Source: Lotus japonicus (Eukaryota; Streptophyta; Magnoliopsida; Fabales; Fabaceae). From it: a stretch of DNA of 64,000 bases. Position 1 is the first letter of the stretch. Every line of letters starts with the position of its first letter. Below, piece by piece: positions 40,777-53,825 of this stretch. The notes beneath the pieces were generated by a model. The model made no database searches. It worked only from the letters and a program-made list of their open reading frames with translations, and was not told the origin of the DNA. A program made the position numbers and the translations under genes. The stretch covers positions 436,501-500,500 of the forward strand of contig NC_080042.1 in NCBI RefSeq assembly GCF_012489685.1, read 5' to 3'.

Positions 40777-43700
40777 TCATGCTGGACAAAAGTCCATATT
40801 CAGATTTTTCAGAATGAAATTAAATCTATCTTCTACTAAGGGCTTTGTAAAGATATATGCCCATTGATGGTCAGTATGAACAAACTTCAGAAGAAGTACG
40901 CCCTTCTGAACATAATCTCTAATAAAATGATACTTTACCTCAATGTGTTTTGCCCTTGAGTGTAAGATAGGATTCTTACTTAATGAGATTGCAGCAGTGT
41001 TATCACAATAGATTGGGATGTTGCTCTCAAGGATTTGATAATCCTCCAGCTGATGTTTCATCCAGAGCATCTGAGTGCTGCATATTGCTGCTGAGATGTA
41101 TTCTGCCTCTGCCGTGGATAGAGTTATGGTTGACTGCCTCTTGCTTGCCCATGAGACTAAGTTGCTTCCCAGAAATTGACAATTCCCAGAAGTGCTTTTT
41201 CTCTCTGTTCTATCTCCAGCATAATCAGCATCACAATAACCTGAAAGCTTATACTCTGATGTTTTCTTATACATCAAGCCAAGGTTAGTGGTGCCTTTCA
41301 GATATCTCAGGATCCTCTTAACAGCAGTTAAGTGGGTTTCCCTCGGATCTGATTGGAAATGAGCACATAAATGAACACTAAACAGAATATCTGGCCTAGA
41401 TGCAGTTAAGTATATAAGTGATCCTATCATACCACGATAGAGCTTCTGACAAACTTTACCACTTGCATCTTCTTTCTCCAGAATGCATGTAGGATGCATT
41501 GGAGTCTTAGCAATTGTAGATTTTGTCATATTGAACTTCTTCAGAAGTTCTTTAGTGTACTTGCTCTGATGGATGTACGTTCCTTCTGGTGTTTGATCAA
41601 CTTGTATACCCAGAAAGTACTTGAGTTCCCCCATCATACTCATTTCGAACTCAGCCTGCATCATCTCAGAAAATTCTTTGCATAGAGATTGATTAGCAGA
41701 ACCAAATATAATATCATCAACATAAATTTGCACAATTAAGATATCATCTTTGTAAGTTTTTCAAAAGAGAGTTGTATCTACTTTACACCTTTACAAACTC
41801 ATTCTTTAGAAGGAATGAGCTGAGTCTCTCATACCATGCTCTGGGAGCTTGCTTCAGACCATAGAGAGATTTCTTCAATTTGAAAACATGGTCAGGGTTC
41901 TTCTCATCTTCAAAACCTGGGGGTTGATGAACGTAGACTTCCTCTGAGATGTAACCATTTAGGAAGGCACTCTTAACATCCATCTGATGAAGAATTATGT
42001 TGTGATTCACTGAGAAAGAGATCAGCAGTCTGATTGCTTCTAGTCTTGCTACTGGAGTAAATGTTTTAGTATAGTCTATTCCTTCCTGCTGATTGTAGCC
42101 TTGAGCAACTAGCCTTGCCTTGTTTCTCACTACATCTCCTTTCTCATTCAGCTTGTTTCTGAAAACCCATTTGGTTCCAATCACATGAACGTTTTGAGGT
42201 TTCTTCACTAGGCTCCAAACATCGTTCTTGGAAAATTGATTCAGTTCTTCCTCCCTAGCTAGAATCCAGTCCTTGTCCTAAAGAGCTTCATCAATTGACT
42301 TAGGTTCAATTAAGGACACTAATCCTTTCAGACTAAGCAAGGTCTCTTTAGAGGGTCTGAAGGCTGATCTGGTTCTGACTGGTTCATCTTTGTTGCCCAG
42401 AATCAATTCCTTAGGATGAGCCGCGGTGATTCTATTCTTCTTCTGAAATTGTGAATCAGAGGGACCAGTTTCTTCTTCTGGTTCATCTTCTTCTGGCTCA
42501 GCTTCCTCTGGAGCTTTGCCTTTGTCAGAAACATTTATGCTTAAATCTGCAAACTTCTCAACTAGCTTTGACTGATCAGAGTCAAGCTTATCATCAAATC
42601 TAACATGAATAGATTCTTCAATTGTTTTAGCATCAGTATTATAAAATCTGAAACCTTTAGATCTATCAGAGTAACCAAGTAATAGACATTTAGAAGACTT
42701 AGCATCAAACTTATGCAATCTATCCTTAGTGTTGAGAACATAACAAACACAACCAAAAGGATGAAAATAAGAAATGTTGGGTTTTATATTCTTCCACAAT
42801 TCATAAGGAGTCTTATTCAGAATTGGTCTCACAGAGATTCTGTTCTGAATGTAACATGCTGTGTTTACTGCCTCTGCCCAAAAGTGCTTTGCCATGCTAG
42901 TTTCTTGGAGCATGGTTCTAGCCATCTCCTGAAGAGTTTTGTTCTTCCTCTCAACAACACCATTTTGTTGAGGAGTTATGGGACAAGAGAAATCATGTGC
43001 AATTCCATAGGAATCAAACAGACTCTCAAACTTGTCATTTTCAAACTCTCCACCATGGTCACTTCTGACACGCACAATCCTACAAGCCTTCTCGTTTTGC
43101 ACTTGGGCTATGAAGGTAGAGAACACAGAATGAGATTCATCCTTGTGGGATAGAAATTTTACCCATGTCCAGCGGCTATAGTCGTCAATGATGACCATCC
43201 CATATCTCTTGTCACCTATAGACTCAGTTTTCAATGGTCCAAACAGGTCGATATGCAGAAGTTCCAACGGCCTTGAGGTTGAGACAAAATTCTTTGCCTT
43301 GAAAGGGACTTTTGTGAATTTGCCTTTCTGACATGCTTCACAGAGAGCGTCTGAAGAGAACTTCAGAGTGGGTAAGCCCCTGACAAGGTTGAGCTTACTC
43401 AGCTGAGAAATCTTTCTCAACCCTAAACCGTCTATGCCATACCCACTGCTCCTCATTAACAGAAAGAAGGCACTTCACATTCTGAGATTCCAACCCAGAT
43501 AATTTGATCTTATAAATGTTGTTCTTCCTCTTGCTTTTAAACAGAACAGAGCCATCGATCTTACTTACAGCCCTGCAAGACTTTTGATTGAAAATAACAT
43601 CATAACCCTTGTCAGCTAATTGACTTATAGACAATAAGTTATGAGTTAAGTCGTCTACCAATAAAACATTATCAATGCATGGACTACAATCTACACGAAT

Positions 43701-43860
43701 AGTACCAGTACCAACAATTTTACCCTTTTCGTTGCAACCAAAGCCAACTTCGCCTCCAGGCTTAAGTTTTAGCTCTTGGAACATACGCCTTTCTCCCGTC
43801 ATGTGACGCGAGCATCCACTGTCCAGATACTATGATTGGTGTTTCAGTGGAGCTATTAAG
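40777..43860 (-). pseudogene. pol: E2 Pol, inactivated
   Basis: Recognisable protease, integrase, reverse transcriptase (YVDD kept) and RNase H in copia order, broken at five or more places: TAG near 43830-43832 just before the protease D-S-G; a deletion and frame change near 43430 that removes the H-x-x-x-H part of the integrase zinc region; TAG near 42278-42280; an extra base near 41785; and a TGA for Cys near 41760. The remaining integrase residues D, D, E and the ALCEACQKGK pair are present. No product beyond fragments can be expected. Confidence 0.88.
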
Positions 43861-45575
43861 GATATCTGCAACATAGATAATCTTGTCCTTAGGTACCCAC
43901 TTTCTGGGTCCTTTCTTGTTAGTTACCCCAGAGGTTCTGATCACCTTGGGTTTCTCAACATGATAGTGTAAAGGAATTTTAGCATGATATTTAGACATGG
44001 AGAAGGTTCCCTTTTTGAGAGGGGGTTTGGCAGTTTTAACAGGTAATGATTCAGGCAATATAGTTCCAGAGGGTACAAAACATTCATACAAAGATTTAGC
44101 CTTAGACATAGGAGGCTCATTTCTATCAGGTCTAGAATAGCCAATGCCATGCATTCCATTTCTGCTTACGCCATAGATCATCAAAGCCATTAAGCTTCTA
44201 TCTACGCTCTTAGCCAGAAATCTTTGAAAGGACTTTTCATACTTAGATTCATTTTTACAATCAGAGGCATCACAAGCAACTATTTCTTCTAACTTAGCAA
44301 TCTTGTTCTTAAGCACAGAGTTAGAATTCACTAAAGAATGATTATCATTTTTCAATTCAGAAATAATTTTCTCATGTTCAGAAGGAGTCTTAGAAGCAGC
44401 AGAGAGTTCCTTTTTCAGCTTTTTATGCTTAGTTAATAAGGAGTTATACTTATCCATTATATCAGACAAAGCATGTTTTAATTCAGAGGTTGAGAAAGAA
44501 GCGAATACCTCATTTTCATCGTCTGAGTTATGATCTTCTTCTGATGCTGAGTCAGAGTCAGTTGCATCTTTTGACTCTGTTTCTTTGTCTTTGACAATAG
44601 TCACGAGTCCTTGAACTTCACCATCAGAGTCAACATCCTCTGACTCTGATTCGTCAAAAGTCACCATCAGACTTTTCTTGGTCTTGAAGTGCTTCTTTGG
44701 CTTCTTGTCCTTTTTCAACTTTGGTCAGTCACTTTTGTAGTGCCCTGATTCTTTGCACTTGAAACATGTGACTTCCTTGATTGATGACTTCTTCTGGCCT
44801 GAGGATTCAGACTTTCCTTTGGCCTTTCCAGAGCCTATGTACTTGCTCTGCCTGTGATTCCAGATGCGGTTGAGTCTTTTAGAGATCAGAGTCAGCTCAT
44901 CTTCATCAGAATCTTCTGATGCTTCTTCAGATTCTTCTGCTTCAGCTTGAAGAGCTTTTGACTTCTCAGATTTAGCCTTCTCAGATTTGGATTTCAAGGC
45001 TATAGATTTCTTCCTCAGATCCTGCATCTCTGAGCGCTTCAGCTCATGACATTTCAGTATGCTGATGAGTTCTTCTAAACTCATATGCTCAACATTTCTT
45101 GTAAGCTCTATTGAAGTCACTAAAGGCATCCAGCTTTCAGGAAGACTTCTGATGACCCTTATGACATGATCTTTTGTAGTGTAGCTTTTGTTGAGAGGTC
45201 TTATTTCAGCTACAAGCAACTGAAATCTGGAGAACATATCCTCAATGGACTCGTTAGGTTCCATGATGAAGGATTCATACTTTTGAATCAAGGACAGCGC
45301 CTTTGATTCCTTCACTTTCTTGTTTCCTTCATGAGACATCTTCAAGGATTCAAAGATGCCCTTGGCAAACTCACGATCTGTAATCTTCTGGTACTCTTCA
45401 TAGGAAATAGCACTAAGAAGAATAGCTCTAGCTTTGTGGTGCTGTGAGTAAAGCTTCTTTTGCTCTGCAGTCATCTCTGATCTGGAAATCTTCTTGCCAT
45501 CTGCATCAACTGGACGCTCATAGCCATCCACAATGATATCCCAGAGATCTGCATCGAAGCCCAGAAAGAAACTTT
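43762..45575 (-). pseudogene. gag: E2 Gag, truncated and interrupted
   Basis: Homologous to E1 Gag from about residue 30 (the [11 protein letters not shown] segment), where E3 is inserted, to the end. A TGA near 44724-44726 replaces the last Cys of the CCHC zinc knuckle. Otherwise the frame is continuous. The missing first part must lie beyond E3. Confidence 0.87.
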
Positions 45576-46790
45576 TGTAAGATCAAGTTTTGATCGAGTA
45601 GTACAACTCTATGTTTTGATGATTACAAGTTAACCTTTTGATATGAACAATTGTGGTACTCTAACGTGTTTTTCTGAGTGTGCTATTTACAGGCTCTGAC
45701 CTCTATCTCATCTCACACAAATCAGAAGCATTGTGCTTAAAGAGTGTCCCAAGCAACGCTTTCGCATTCTCCATGTTCACTCTGAACAGTGGAAAAGCTT
45801 CAGAAGATATGAAGCATATCAAGCTCTGATAAGGACTCAGTTCACTAGAAGTTCTGATGATCTAGAAGATCTGACAACCAAAAGACTCTGAAGGCTCAGA
45901 ATCTCTGATGGTGTAGAAGACTCTGATGATCCAGACTCTGAAGAGTGAAGACTCTGAAGTCCAGAAGCAAGATGACTCTGAAGACTGTGTACTTCCCTCT
46001 GAGTTCAGAATCAGAAGATACAACGGTCAGAAGATCTGTGCTTCCCTCTGACTCTGATCAATAAGCTTCACAAGTTCCAACATGAAGCTTTCCCCTGATC
46101 AGAAGTCTACTAGGTTTAAGGTTATGTCATTATCAAAGTACAAAAGCAAAGTGTACTATCCTGACGACCTACCTAACATCCTCAGCCAACAGCAGAAGCT
46201 GGAAGTTCCAGAACTGCCCTCCAACGGTAGCATTTCCCATGCAACGTTCAACCCTAATCCTTGGAGTATAAATAGAGGCTGAAGGTTGAAAGAAGCGGCT
46301 AGAAGCATTCACCTACGCGCAAGAAATATTCAAATCCTTCTAAGCTTTCTTTCATCTTGAATTTCATTGTGTTTACTATAAGCTTTTCAGAAGCACTTTC
46401 TTTGTAAACAAGAACTTCATATACAGTTGTATAGTTTGCCTTTAGGAGATCAAGGTTGATCGGATCCTAGAGAAGACTAAGAGAGTGAATCTTAGTGTGA
46501 GCTAAGTCAGTGTATTGTTAGTAACTTGTAGGTTTCAAGTGCAGTTGTAACACATACCTGGTTAGTGGATTGCCTTCATTCTAAGAAGGAAGAAATCACC
46601 TTAACGGGTGGACTGGATTAGCTTGAGTGATTTATCAAGTGAACCAAGATAAAATCCTTGTGTGCTTTTCTATCTCCTATCTTTAACACTTAGTTCTCGA
46701 AAAGATTTGTTAAAATCTTTAAGGTGGAAGTTTTATCTTGAAAACGTTATTCAAACCCCCCCCCCCCTTCTACCGTTTTTCATACCTTCA
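45576..46790 (+). repeat. E3 5' LTR
   Basis: 1,215 bp, TG...CA. More diverged from E1 than E4 is. TATAAATA lies at 46267-46274. A run of about 13-14 C residues (from about 46756) sits near its end. Confidence 0.92.
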
Positions 46791-46792
46791 AT

Positions 46793-46804
46793 TGGTATCA
46801 GAGC
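46793..46804 (+). other. E3 primer binding site (tRNA-Met)
   Basis: TGGTATCAGAGC, two bases after the LTR, as in E1 and E4. Confidence 0.9.
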
Positions 46805-46862
46805 GCAAGTTCTGATTACCACACCTAACAGTGTTCAGTGATCCGGGCCGGTGTGAAAAACA

Positions 46863-48770
46863 ATGGCTACCACCAGTGAAACACAGAAAGATGGATACAA
46901 TGCAAAGCCTCCCATGTTCGACGGTCAAAGGTTCGAATACTGGAAAGATAGACTTGAAAGTTTCTTTCTGGGTTTTGATGCAGATCTCTGGGATATTATC
47001 GTGGATGGCTATGAGCGTCCAGTTGATGCAGATGGCAAGAAGATCCCAAGATCAGAGATGACTGCAGATCAAAAGAAGCTGTACTCACAACATCACAAAG
47101 CAAGAGCAATTCTTCTAAGTGTTATTTCCTATGAAGAGTACCAGAAGATTACAGATCGTGAGTTTGCAAAAGGCATTATTGAATCTCTGAAGATGTCTCA
47201 TGAAGGAAACAAGAAAGTCAAAGAATCAAAGGCATTGTCTTTGATCCAAAAGTATGAATCCTTCATCATGGAGCCAAATGAGTCCATTGAAGAAATGTTT
47301 TCCAGATTTCAGTTGCTTGTAGCTGGCATACGACCTCTCAACAAGAGCTACACAACAAAAGATCATGTCATAAGGGTTCTCAGGAGTCTTCCTGAAAGCT
47401 GGATGCCTTTAATGACATCAATAGAGCTCACGAGAGATGTCGAGAATATGAGTTTAGAAGAACTCATCAGCATTTTGAAATGTCATGAGCTGAAGCGCTC
47501 TGAGATGCAAGATCTGAGGAAAAAGTCTATAGCCTTAAAATCCAAATCTGAGAAGACTAAGGCTGAAAAGTCAAAGGCTCTCCAAGCTGAAGCAGAAGAA
47601 TCTGAAGAAGCATCAGAAGATTCTGATGAAGATGAGCTGACTCTGATCTCCAAGAGACTCAACCGCATCTGGAAGCACAAGTAGAGCAAGTACAGAGGCT
47701 CTGGAAAGGCCAAAGGAAAGTATGAGTCTTCAGGCCAGAAGAAGTCATGAATCAAGGAGGTCACATGTTTCGAGTGCAAGGAATTTGGGCACTACAAAAG
47801 TGATTGTCCAAAGTTGAAGAAAGACAAGAGGCCAAAGAAGAACTTCAAGACAAAGAAAAGTCTGATGGTGACATTTGATGAATCAGAGTCAGAGGATGTT
47901 GACTCTGATGGTGAAGTCCAAGGACTCATGGCTATTGTCAAAGACAAAGGAGCAGAGTCAAAGGATGCTGTTGACTCTGACTCAGAATCAGAAGGAGATC
48001 CCAAATCAGACGATGAAAATGAGGTATTTGCTTCCTTCTCTACCTCTGAACTGAAGCATGCTTTGTCTGATATCATGGATAAGTATAACTCCTTATTGTC
48101 TAAGCATAAAAATTTGAAAAAGAACTTATCTGCTGCTTCTAAGACTCCTTCTGAACATGAGAAAATTATTTATGATTTGAAAAATGATAATAATGCTTTG
48201 GTGAATTCTAACTCTGTGCTTAAGAACCAGATTGCTAAGTTAGAAGAAATAATTGCTTGTGATGCCTCTGATTGTAGAAATGAATCTAAGTATGAAAAGT
48301 CTTTTCAAAGATTTCTAGCTAAGAGCGTAGATAGAAATCTAATGGCTTCAATGATCTATGGCGTAAGCAGAAATGGAATGCATGACATTGGCTATTCTAA
48401 ACCAATTAGAAATGAGCCTATTGTGTCTAAAGCTAAATCCTTATATGAATGCTTTGTTCCCTCTGGTACCATATTGCCTGATCCTTTACCTGCTGAAGTT
48501 GCTAAACCCCTTCTTAAAAATGGATCTTTCTCCATGTCTAAATATCATGCAAAAATTCCTTTAAAATATCATGTTGAGACACCCAAGGTGATCAGAACCT
48601 CTGGGGTAACTAACAAGAAAGGACCCAGAAAGTGGGTACCTAAGGACAAAATTATCTATGTTGCAGATATCCTTGATAGCTCCACTGAAACACCAATCAT
48701 GGTATATGGACAGTGGATGCTCGCGTCACATGACGGGAGAAAGGCGTATGTTCCAAGAGCTAAAACTTAA
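46863..48770 (+). pseudogene. gag: E3 Gag with two stop codons
   Basis: Same domain order as E1 Gag. TAG at 47682-47684 replaces a Gln codon (CAG in E1), and TGA at 47748-47750 replaces Ser just before the CCHC knuckle (CFECKEFGHYKSDC). No frameshift: the frame is continuous to 48770 and overlaps pol in the +1 frame, as in E1. Confidence 0.88.
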
Positions 48771-51762
48771 GCCTGGAGGCGAAGTTGGCTTTGGTGGAAA
48801 CGAAAAGGGTAAAATTGTTGGTACTGGTACTATTTGTGTAGATAGTAGTCCATGCATTGATAATGTGTTATTGGTAGACGGCTTAACTCATAACTTATTG
48901 TCTATAAGTCAATTAGCTGACAAGGGTTATGATGTTATTTTCAATCAAAAGTCTTGCAGGGCTGTAAGTCAGATCGATGGCTCTGTTCTGTTTAACAGCA
49001 AGAGGAAGAACAACATTTATAAGATCAGATTATCTGAGTTGGAGGCTCAGAATGTGAAGTGCCTTCTCTCTGTTAATGAAGAGCAGTGGGTATGGCATAG
49101 ACGGTTAGGGCATGCCAATATGAGAAAGATTTCTCAACTGAGTAAGCTAAACCTTGTCAGGGGCTTACCCACTCTGAAGTTTTCTTCAGACGCTCTTTGT
49201 GAAGCATGTCAGAAAGGCAAATTCACTAAAGTCCCTTTCAAGGCAAAGAATGTTGTCTCAACCTCAAGGCCGTTAGAACTTCTGCATATCAACCTGTTTG
49301 GACCAGTGAAAACTGAGTCTATAGGTGGCAAAAGATATGGGATGGTCATCGTTGACGACTATAGCCGCTGGACATGGGTAAAATTTCTAACCCACAAGGA
49401 TGAGTCTCATGCTGTGTTCTCTACCTTCATAGCCCAAGTGCAAAACGAGAAGGCTTGTAGGATTGTGCGTGTCAGAAGTGACCATGGTGGAGAGTTTAAG
49501 AATGACAAGATTGAGAGTCTGTTTGATTCCTATGGAATTGCACATGATTTCTCTTGTCCCAGAACTCCTCAAAAAAATGGTGTTGTTGAGAGGAAGAACA
49601 GAACTCTTCAGGAGATGGCTAGAACCATGCTCCAAGAAACTGGCATGGCTAAGCACTTTTGGGCAGAGGCAGTAAACACAGCGTGTTACATTCAGAACAG
49701 AATCTCTGTGAGACCAATTCTGAATAAGACTCCTTATGAATTGTGGAAGAATATCAAACCCAACATTTCTTACTTTCATCCTTTTGGTTGTGTTTGTTAT
49801 GTACTTAATACTAAGGATAGATTGCATAAATTTGATGCTAAGTCTTCTAAATGTCTATTGCTTGGTTACTCTGAGAGATCTAAAGGTTTTAGATTCTATA
49901 ACACTGATGCTAGGACTATTGAAGAGTTTATTCATGTTAGATTTGACGATAAGCTTGACTCTGACCAGTCAAAGCTAGTTGAGAAATTTGCAGATTTAAG
50001 CATTAATGTTTCTGACAAAGGCAAAGCTCCAGAGGAAGCTGAGCTAGAGGAAGATGATCCAGAAGAAGAAGCTGGTCCCTCTGATTCACAACCTCAGAAG
50101 AAAAGCAGAATCATTGCATCACATCCTAAGGAATTGATTCTGGGCAACAAAGATGAACCAGTCCGAACTAGATCAGCCTTCAGACCCTCTGAAGAGACTC
50201 TGCTTAGTCTGAAAGGATTGGTGTCCTTAATTGAACCCAAGTCCATAGATGAAGCTCTTCAGGACAAGGATTGGATTCTGGCCATGGAAGAAGAATTGAA
50301 TCAATTTTCCAAGAATGATGTTTGGAGCTTAGTAAAGAAGCCTCAAAGTGTTCATGTGATTGGAACCAAATGGGTTTTCAGAAACAAGCTGAATGAGAAA
50401 GGAGATGTAGTGAGAAACAAGGCAAGGCTAGTTGCTCAAGGCTACAGTCAGCAGGAAGGAATTGACTACACTGAAACATTTTCTCCAGTAGCCAGACTAG
50501 AAGCAATCAGACTGTTGATCTCTTTCTCAGTAAATCACAACATAGTTCTTCATCAGATGGATGTGAAAAGTGCCTTCCTAAACGGTTATATATCAGAGGA
50601 AGTCTACGTTCATCAACCCCCAGGTTTTGAAGATGAGAAGAACCCAGACCATGTGTTCAAACTGAAGAAATCTCTCTATGGTCTGAAGCAAGCTCCCAGA
50701 GCATGGTATGAGAGACTCAGCTCATTCCTTCTGGAGAATGAGTTTGTAAGGGGTAAAGTAGATACAACTCTCTTTTGCAAAACTTACAAAGATGATATCT
50801 TAATTGTGCAAATCTATGTTGATGATATAATATTTGGCTCTGCTAATCAATCTCTATGCCAAGAATTTTCTAAGATGATGCAGGCTGAATTTGAGATGAG
50901 TATGATGAGAGAATTAAAGTACTTTCTGGGAATACAAGTAGATCAAACACCAGAAGGAACATATATCCATCAGAGCAAGTACACTAAAGAACTTCTGAAG
51001 AAGTTCAACATGCTGGAATCTACAGTGGCCAAGACTCCAATGCATCCTACATGCATTATGGAGAAAGAAGATGAAAGTGGTAAAGTATGTCAGAAGCTCT
51101 ATCGTGGTATGATAGGATCACTTCTATACTTAACTGCATCTAGGCCAGATATATTGTTTAGTGTTCATTTATGTGCTCGTTTCCAATCAGATCCAAGGGA
51201 AACCCACTTAACTGTTGTTAAGAGGATTCTAAGGTATCTGAAAGGCACCACTAACCTTGGCTTGATGTATAAGAAAACATCAGAGTATAAGCTTTCAGGT
51301 TATTGTGATGCTGATTATGCTGGAGAAAGAACAGAGAGAAAAAGTACTTCTGGAAATTGTCAATTTCTGGGAAGTAATCTAGTCTCATGGGAAAGCAAGA
51401 GGCAATCAACCATTGCACTATCCACTGCAGAGGCAGAATATATCTCAGCAGCAATATGCAGCACTCAGATGCTCTGGATGAAACATCAGCTGGAGGATTA
51501 TCAGATCCTTGAGAGCAATATCCCAATCTATTGTGATAACACTGCTGCAATCTCATTGAATAAGAATCCTATCTTGCATTCAAGGGCAAAACATATTGAG
51601 GTAAAGTATCACTTTATTAGAGATTATGTACAGAAGGGCGTACTTCTTCTGAAGTTTGTTGATACTGACCATCAATGGGCAGATATCTTTACAAAGCCCT
51701 TAGCAGAGGATAGATTTAATTTTATTCTGAAAAATCTGAACATGGACTTTTGTCCAGAGTGA
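48658..51762 (+). CDS. pol: E3 Pol, open frame with mutated integrase active site
   Basis: 1,034 codons without interruption. Protease D-S-G, integrase H-R-R-L-G-H and ALCEACQKGK, reverse transcriptase YVDD and RNase H motifs all present. The first catalytic Asp of the integrase is Asn (HINLFGP, AAC at 49291-49293; GAC in E1 and E4). PQQNG is PQKNG and EFEND is EFKND nearby. Loss of a DDE residue normally abolishes integration, so the protein should be integration-defective despite the open frame. With a broken gag upstream, natural expression is also unlikely. Confidence 0.85.
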   Translation: MLQISLIAPLKHQSWYMDSGCSRHMTGERRMFQELKLKPGGEVGFGGNEKGKIVGTGTICVDSSPCIDNVLLVDGLTHNLLSISQLADKGYDVIFNQKSCRAVSQIDGSVLFNSKRKNNIYKIRLSELEAQNVKCLLSVNEEQWVWHRRLGHANMRKISQLSKLNLVRGLPTLKFSSDALCEACQKGKFTKVPFKAKNVVSTSRPLELLHINLFGPVKTESIGGKRYGMVIVDDYSRWTWVKFLTHKDESHAVFSTFIAQVQNEKACRIVRVRSDHGGEFKNDKIESLFDSYGIAHDFSCPRTPQKNGVVERKNRTLQEMARTMLQETGMAKHFWAEAVNTACYIQNRISVRPILNKTPYELWKNIKPNISYFHPFGCVCYVLNTKDRLHKFDAKSSKCLLLGYSERSKGFRFYNTDARTIEEFIHVRFDDKLDSDQSKLVEKFADLSINVSDKGKAPEEAELEEDDPEEEAGPSDSQPQKKSRIIASHPKELILGNKDEPVRTRSAFRPSEETLLSLKGLVSLIEPKSIDEALQDKDWILAMEEELNQFSKNDVWSLVKKPQSVHVIGTKWVFRNKLNEKGDVVRNKARLVAQGYSQQEGIDYTETFSPVARLEAIRLLISFSVNHNIVLHQMDVKSAFLNGYISEEVYVHQPPGFEDEKNPDHVFKLKKSLYGLKQAPRAWYERLSSFLLENEFVRGKVDTTLFCKTYKDDILIVQIYVDDIIFGSANQSLCQEFSKMMQAEFEMSMMRELKYFLGIQVDQTPEGTYIHQSKYTKELLKKFNMLESTVAKTPMHPTCIMEKEDESGKVCQKLYRGMIGSLLYLTASRPDILFSVHLCARFQSDPRETHLTVVKRILRYLKGTTNLGLMYKKTSEYKLSGYCDADYAGERTERKSTSGNCQFLGSNLVSWESKRQSTIALSTAEAEYISAAICSTQMLWMKHQLEDYQILESNIPIYCDNTAAISLNKNPILHSRAKHIEVKYHFIRDYVQKGVLLLKFVDTDHQWADIFTKPLAEDRFNFILKNLNMDFCPE

Positions 51763-52006
51763 AGATGGATCAGAACCTCTGACTATGATACTTCTTGATC
51801 AGCAGATGTCTAGTTCAGAAGGTAACTCAATCAGAGTGTATGTACCCATTGGTGCTGACTCTGAAGCTGAGACAGTAAACGTGTGTTAGTATCTCTGATG
51901 CATAGTTCCTCGTGCCCGTGTGACAGTCTGTCATAATGAGTGTTGATGTGCTTCTCTCCTGCGTGTGATATGTGTATTTATTGTTACTACGATGTCTTTA
52001 ATTTTT

Positions 52007-52194
52007 AACCGTTGATTTCAACCTGCTTCTTGATCAACAACGGTTACTTTTAAAAACCCACTATACACACACGATCTCCTACACTTCAGGTTTTACTCTC
52101 TCTCAGTTTTTCAAAACCTCTCACCCACGATCTCTCTCTCTCTCAAGTTTTTATCTTCATCTTCCCTTCTACCCAAAACCTCCAACCGCTCAAA
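52007..52194 (+). promoter_or_regulatory. Candidate leader/promoter of E3 third ORF
   Basis: AACCGTTGA (52007-52015), CAACGGTT (52038-52045) and CCCACTATACACACAC (52057-52072), followed by a CT-rich leader to the ATG at 52195. Confidence 0.42.
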
Positions 52195-53825
52195 ATGGTG
52201 AGACAAACCAGAAACGAAGCTGCAGGTGCAACAAGGTTCCCTCACATGGTAGTAGGTCAGGCTACGGGCCAATTGGGTCCGGAGAATCCAAATCAAGGTC
52301 AAGCGTCGGAGAACATGATTCCTATCGCAGAACGGGACTGTGTCGTTCACTGCGTGTACACTCGTGAAGAACTCCAAGTTCTTGCTGAGTGGAGATTCGA
52401 CCTCGAAAATCTTGCTGCAAATGGGTATGACTTGCGTCCTGAAGTTCAAGCTCAGGGTTGGGAAGAGTATTTCAACAGGCTCAGAGGACCAATTTATGAC
52501 AAATTGGTCAAGGAATTCTGGAAGCATGCTGATTGCGACGACACTCAGGTGGTTTCCCACATTGCCGGAAGAAGGATAATCATCACGGAGAAATCTTTTG
52601 TGAGTCTGCTGGGTGCACACACTGGAACTGGGTTTAGATTTCAATTGACTGAATCTAAGCTGAAACCCAGAACCAAGGAAGAAACCATTAAGGCCCTTTA
52701 CACCAACTACAAACCGGGCAAGACCGATTACAAGGTGTTGGATCTTCATCCCAAGCTCAGAATCTGGCACAAGATTCTGCTGCACTGCATCAATCAGAGA
52801 CCAAAGGGCAGTTCCCCATACTACATCAACTTCTGCCAGAAGGCGATGTTATTCTTCATTCAGGATAAGCAGAAGATCTGCCTTCCCTTCTTCTTGTTTT
52901 CTTACCTGAAGGAATGCATCAGGAAGTCTAGAACTACTGCTTCCATCAAGTATATTCCCTTTGGGAGATTGCTATCAGATCTCTTCATTGAGAGCAACCT
53001 TGTGCAAGATCTGATCAAGGCAGGATGCACAAAGGATTTGACCACCATCGTTAGTGATGTCTTCACTGCCAATTCCTTGAAGAAGATGGGTCTGGTCAAG
53101 AAGAAAATTGCCCCAGCTCATGAAGATACATCTGCTGAAATCAGACAGAGAAGGGTGCCTCTGAATAACTATCCTCTGTGGACACAGGCAGACAACCTAG
53201 AGGCTATTCGGTGCTATGTTGAAGACCTAAGGGCACAAGGCCTTGAAATTGATCTAGATGAATTTTTCAGAAGACTGCCTCCTGCTCCAGAGTTTGACTC
53301 TCCTCCCAAGAGGAAAGTTCACAGGAAGATGGTCTTAAAAGAATCCTCTGAGGACTCTGATGGCTCTCAGAAGAAGAAGAAGAAGGCTGACCAGCCTAAG
53401 AGGAAACATGATGAAACCACCAAGCCAGATGATGGTGATGATGGTGACAATAACGATGGTCCCTCTCCTCCCAAGAAGAAGAAGAAACAAGTCAGACTTG
53501 TGGTGAAGCCCACACATGTGGAACCGGCTGCTCAAGTGATCAGAAGGATTGAGACTCCTGTCAGAGTGACTCGGTCTTCAGTGCGTTCATCAAGTAAGTC
53601 TGCTATTGCTTCTGATGCTGATTTAGATACATTTGATGCACTCCCTATTTCTGCCTTGCTGAAACAATCCTCAAACCCACTCACTCCTATCCCAGAGTCC
53701 CAACCAGCCACATAAACCACTTCACCACCAAATTCTCCAAGATCTTCATTTTTCCAACCTTCTCCAAACGAAGCACCTCTTTGGAATATGCTTCAAAACC
53801 AACCTACCGGACCCTCTGATCCAAC
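52195..53825 (+). pseudogene. E3 third ORF, interrupted and truncated by E4
   Basis: First 506 codons match the E1 third ORF: N-terminal domain, Lys-rich NLS-like cluster and the following Asp/Ser region. TAA at 53713-53715 replaces a Gln codon. The frame then continues to 53825, where the E4 LTR is inserted. Confidence 0.85.

Larger units (their letters stand above)
26931..45575 (-). mobile_element. SIRE-type retrotransposon E2, decayed and nested
   Basis: Minus-strand element whose 3' LTR is at 26931-28141. It is split by the Athila-type element G1 (30191-38083) in its third ORF and by E3 (from 45576) in its gag. The 5' LTR and gag start must lie beyond the window. gag, pol and third ORF all contain stops or frameshifts. 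The candidate target duplication on the left is AACAG (26926-26930); its partner is not visible. Confidence 0.9.
45576..53825 (+). mobile_element. SIRE-type retrotransposon E3, 5' two thirds
   Basis: Inserted into E2's gag; the left target duplication is probably ACTTT (45571-45575). It contains the 5' LTR, primer site, gag with two stops, a full-length pol frame and the first part of the third ORF, and is then cut by E4 at 53826. Its remaining third ORF, antisense ORF region and 3' LTR must lie beyond the window. Confidence 0.9.
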
